A stretch of 20,267 nucleotides of DNA from Pelargonium nanum. Taxonomy: Eukaryota; Streptophyta; Magnoliopsida; Geraniales; Geraniaceae. A program made the translations under genes and the position numbers. The DNA is taken from contig JAYMTF010001985.1 of assembly GCA_036897485.1 (NCBI GenBank), forward strand, positions 1 through 20,267. The letters are read 5' to 3'. Numbering within the stretch: the first letter of the stretch is position 1; every line of letters starts with the position of its first letter. Shown in pieces: positions 9,367 to 20,267 of the stretch. Under the pieces are notes generated by a model that was not told the origin of the DNA, made no database searches, and saw only the letters and a list, made by a program, of their open reading frames with translations.

Positions 9367-9394
9367 AAATAAATAAATAAATAAATAAATAAAT
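9367..9394. repeat. (AAAT)7 simple repeat
   Basis: Seven AAAT units about 95 bp upstream of the LysRS start codon. No separate TATA box is visible nearby; the transcription start is not determined by sequence alone. Confidence 0.9.
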
Positions 9395-9432
9395 AGATTT
9401 TGCTATCAAACTCCCTCGCTATCATCTATCTA

Positions 9433-9462
9433 ACAAACACAAACACAAACACAAACACAAAC
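9433..9462. repeat. (ACAAAC)5 in the probable 5' UTR
   Basis: Five perfect ACAAAC hexamers end 27 bp before the LysRS ATG. If transcribed, this gives an A/C-rich unstructured leader. Confidence 0.9.
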
Positions 9463-9489
9463 AGCAGAAGCAGAGTGCGTTTGGTAAAC

Positions 9490-19439
<9,950 letters not shown>

Positions 19440-20074
19440 TGATTTTACTACTTTTTCATAGAGTACAAACTCTAGTTATTTGTCCTAACCGTGTCTTAAC
19501 TGAGGAGAATCTGGAAATTATAGAGTTTTGAGTAGACTTCCATCCATGACCTCCCTTTAAGTTTGAAGAAATGCCAGGAACCGCCCTTAGCTGGGAAATG
19601 CCAGGATTTACCCATAAATCATGAAAGCAATATTTTCAACGAGCACTACCATATTTTATGGAGATTCTCATGATTGGATATTAAAATTTCTAACGCCAGC
19701 AGATTCTTAGTTCTTATTGAGGTTAGTTTTTGGCATTTCTCAAGCAAGAGAGCTCCCTGATAATTTTCCAATCTTCAAAAGATATCATTTTAATATATGC
19801 TTAAACCCTAAAATATTTCTTCTGAATGAGTTTTGACCTACGATAAAGGGGTTGATTGTAGGGTGATCCTAAAAGGCTATTTCATCCCACTCCATTCACC
19901 AATCTCAGTAGAGAAAAATAGTGACGTTTATTTTTTCATTGCTCTTTTATTCACCAAGAAAAAACATAAACATACATCTTTTTATTTGCCATCATTTTTT
20001 CTTTTACTGCAGTTGGTGTATTTAAAATCTTGCCAGTGTCTTTATCTGGTCATGTGTGAAACACCATAACTTCC

Positions 20075-20185
20075 AAATATGAAGGCAGTAGGGATGGCCT
20101 AGCCTTGAGTTACTGAAAATGACCCACTTTCGCAGCTTAAAACTAATGCTATGAGCCAAACACCACTGAGCCATTTGGTCCAGAA
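20075..20185 (-). mobile_element. tRNA-derived SINE-like sequence, minus strand
   Basis: The minus strand holds TGGCTCAGTGG (20173-20163), a perfect match to the Pol III A-box consensus TRGYNNARNGG. At about tRNA spacing (47 bases) GGGTCATTTTC (20125-20115) is a weak B-box match to GGTTCGANNCC. The boundaries are not sharp and no poly-A or T tail or duplication is visible, so this may be an old copy. Confidence 0.4.
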
Positions 20186-20212
20186 AGTAGCGTGTAATGG
20201 TGGAGACCAAAG

Positions 20213-20267
20213 CCCCCTAGGGGGTGGCGCAATGGTCATGACACACATCTTCACGTAGGAGGTCGTG
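20213..20267 (+). mobile_element. tRNA-derived SINE head, cut by the window edge
   Basis: TGGCGCAATGG (20225-20235) matches the Pol III A-box consensus exactly. It is followed by a tRNA-like part ending GGAGGTCGTG at the last base. In plant SINEs such text typically runs directly into the GGTTCGA B-box, which by tRNA spacing should start at about 20268-20270. The part before the A-box does not form a tRNA acceptor stem with anything visible, so a SINE is more likely than a tRNA gene. Confidence 0.6.

Noticed and set aside
9400-9489. Upstream in-frame extension of LysRS exon 1
   Set aside because: The frame is open to 9400 but contains no ATG, and it runs through the ACAAAC repeat. The ATG at 9490 has a good context.
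19833-20069. Candidate next LysRS exon in intron 12
   Set aside because: The translation has no similarity to the LysRS segment expected before motif 3 and contains poly-K/F low-complexity sequence.
20218-20267. Functional tRNA gene at the right edge
   Set aside because: The A-box is perfect, but the bases around the D-arm and anticodon region do not fold into convincing stems and the acceptor side is unsupported; a SINE head fits better.

Overview
This is nuclear DNA from a flowering plant, almost certainly a eudicot. It is AT-rich, the one real gene is split by long GT-AG introns, and the rest is decayed plant transposable-element sequence (LINE, hAT MITE, LTR-like, SINE-like). There is no operon structure, no ribosome binding sites and no sign of bacterial or organellar DNA.

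Layout. Positions 1-5640 are gene-poor: an array of AGGACCA-type degenerate repeats, an AT-rich non-coding stretch, a hAT-like end, and two diverged copies of one roughly 460-bp repeat (about 2066-2540 and 3497-3965) that look like remnants of a LINE RNase H region. Positions 5650-7254 hold the 3' part of a plant LINE: zinc-binding reverse-transcriptase C-terminal domain plus RNase H, broken by frameshifts and lying between two ~110-bp direct repeats. Positions 7592-8706, minus strand, carry a decayed coding sequence I do not recognise. Positions 8890-9330 hold hAT-like fragments just upstream of the gene.

The gene (plus strand, 9490 to beyond the right edge) is an organellar-type lysyl-tRNA synthetase (class II LysRS; the Arabidopsis relative is OVA5, chloroplast/mitochondrial). 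Twelve coding exons give 495 codons: transit peptide, OB-fold anticodon-binding domain, and catalytic core with motifs 1 and 2. About 100 residues including motif 3 must lie to the right of the window. All twelve reconstructed junctions are GT-AG and keep the reading frame, so the gene looks intact.

The introns are the interesting part. Intron 2 contains a ~240-bp segment duplicated in direct orientation. Intron 5 contains a 200-bp hAT-type MITE with a perfect 8-bp target-site duplication. Introns 6 and 9 share a dispersed LTR-retrotransposon-like repeat. Intron 9 also holds a ~202-bp TA-flanked MITE. Intron 12 runs into two tRNA-derived SINE-like heads, the second cut by the window edge. I found no previously undescribed biological system. 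The strongest leads are the precise intronic elements, the TAG-TAG tandem splice acceptor of exon 6, the LINE tail repeats and the unidentified decayed coding region.
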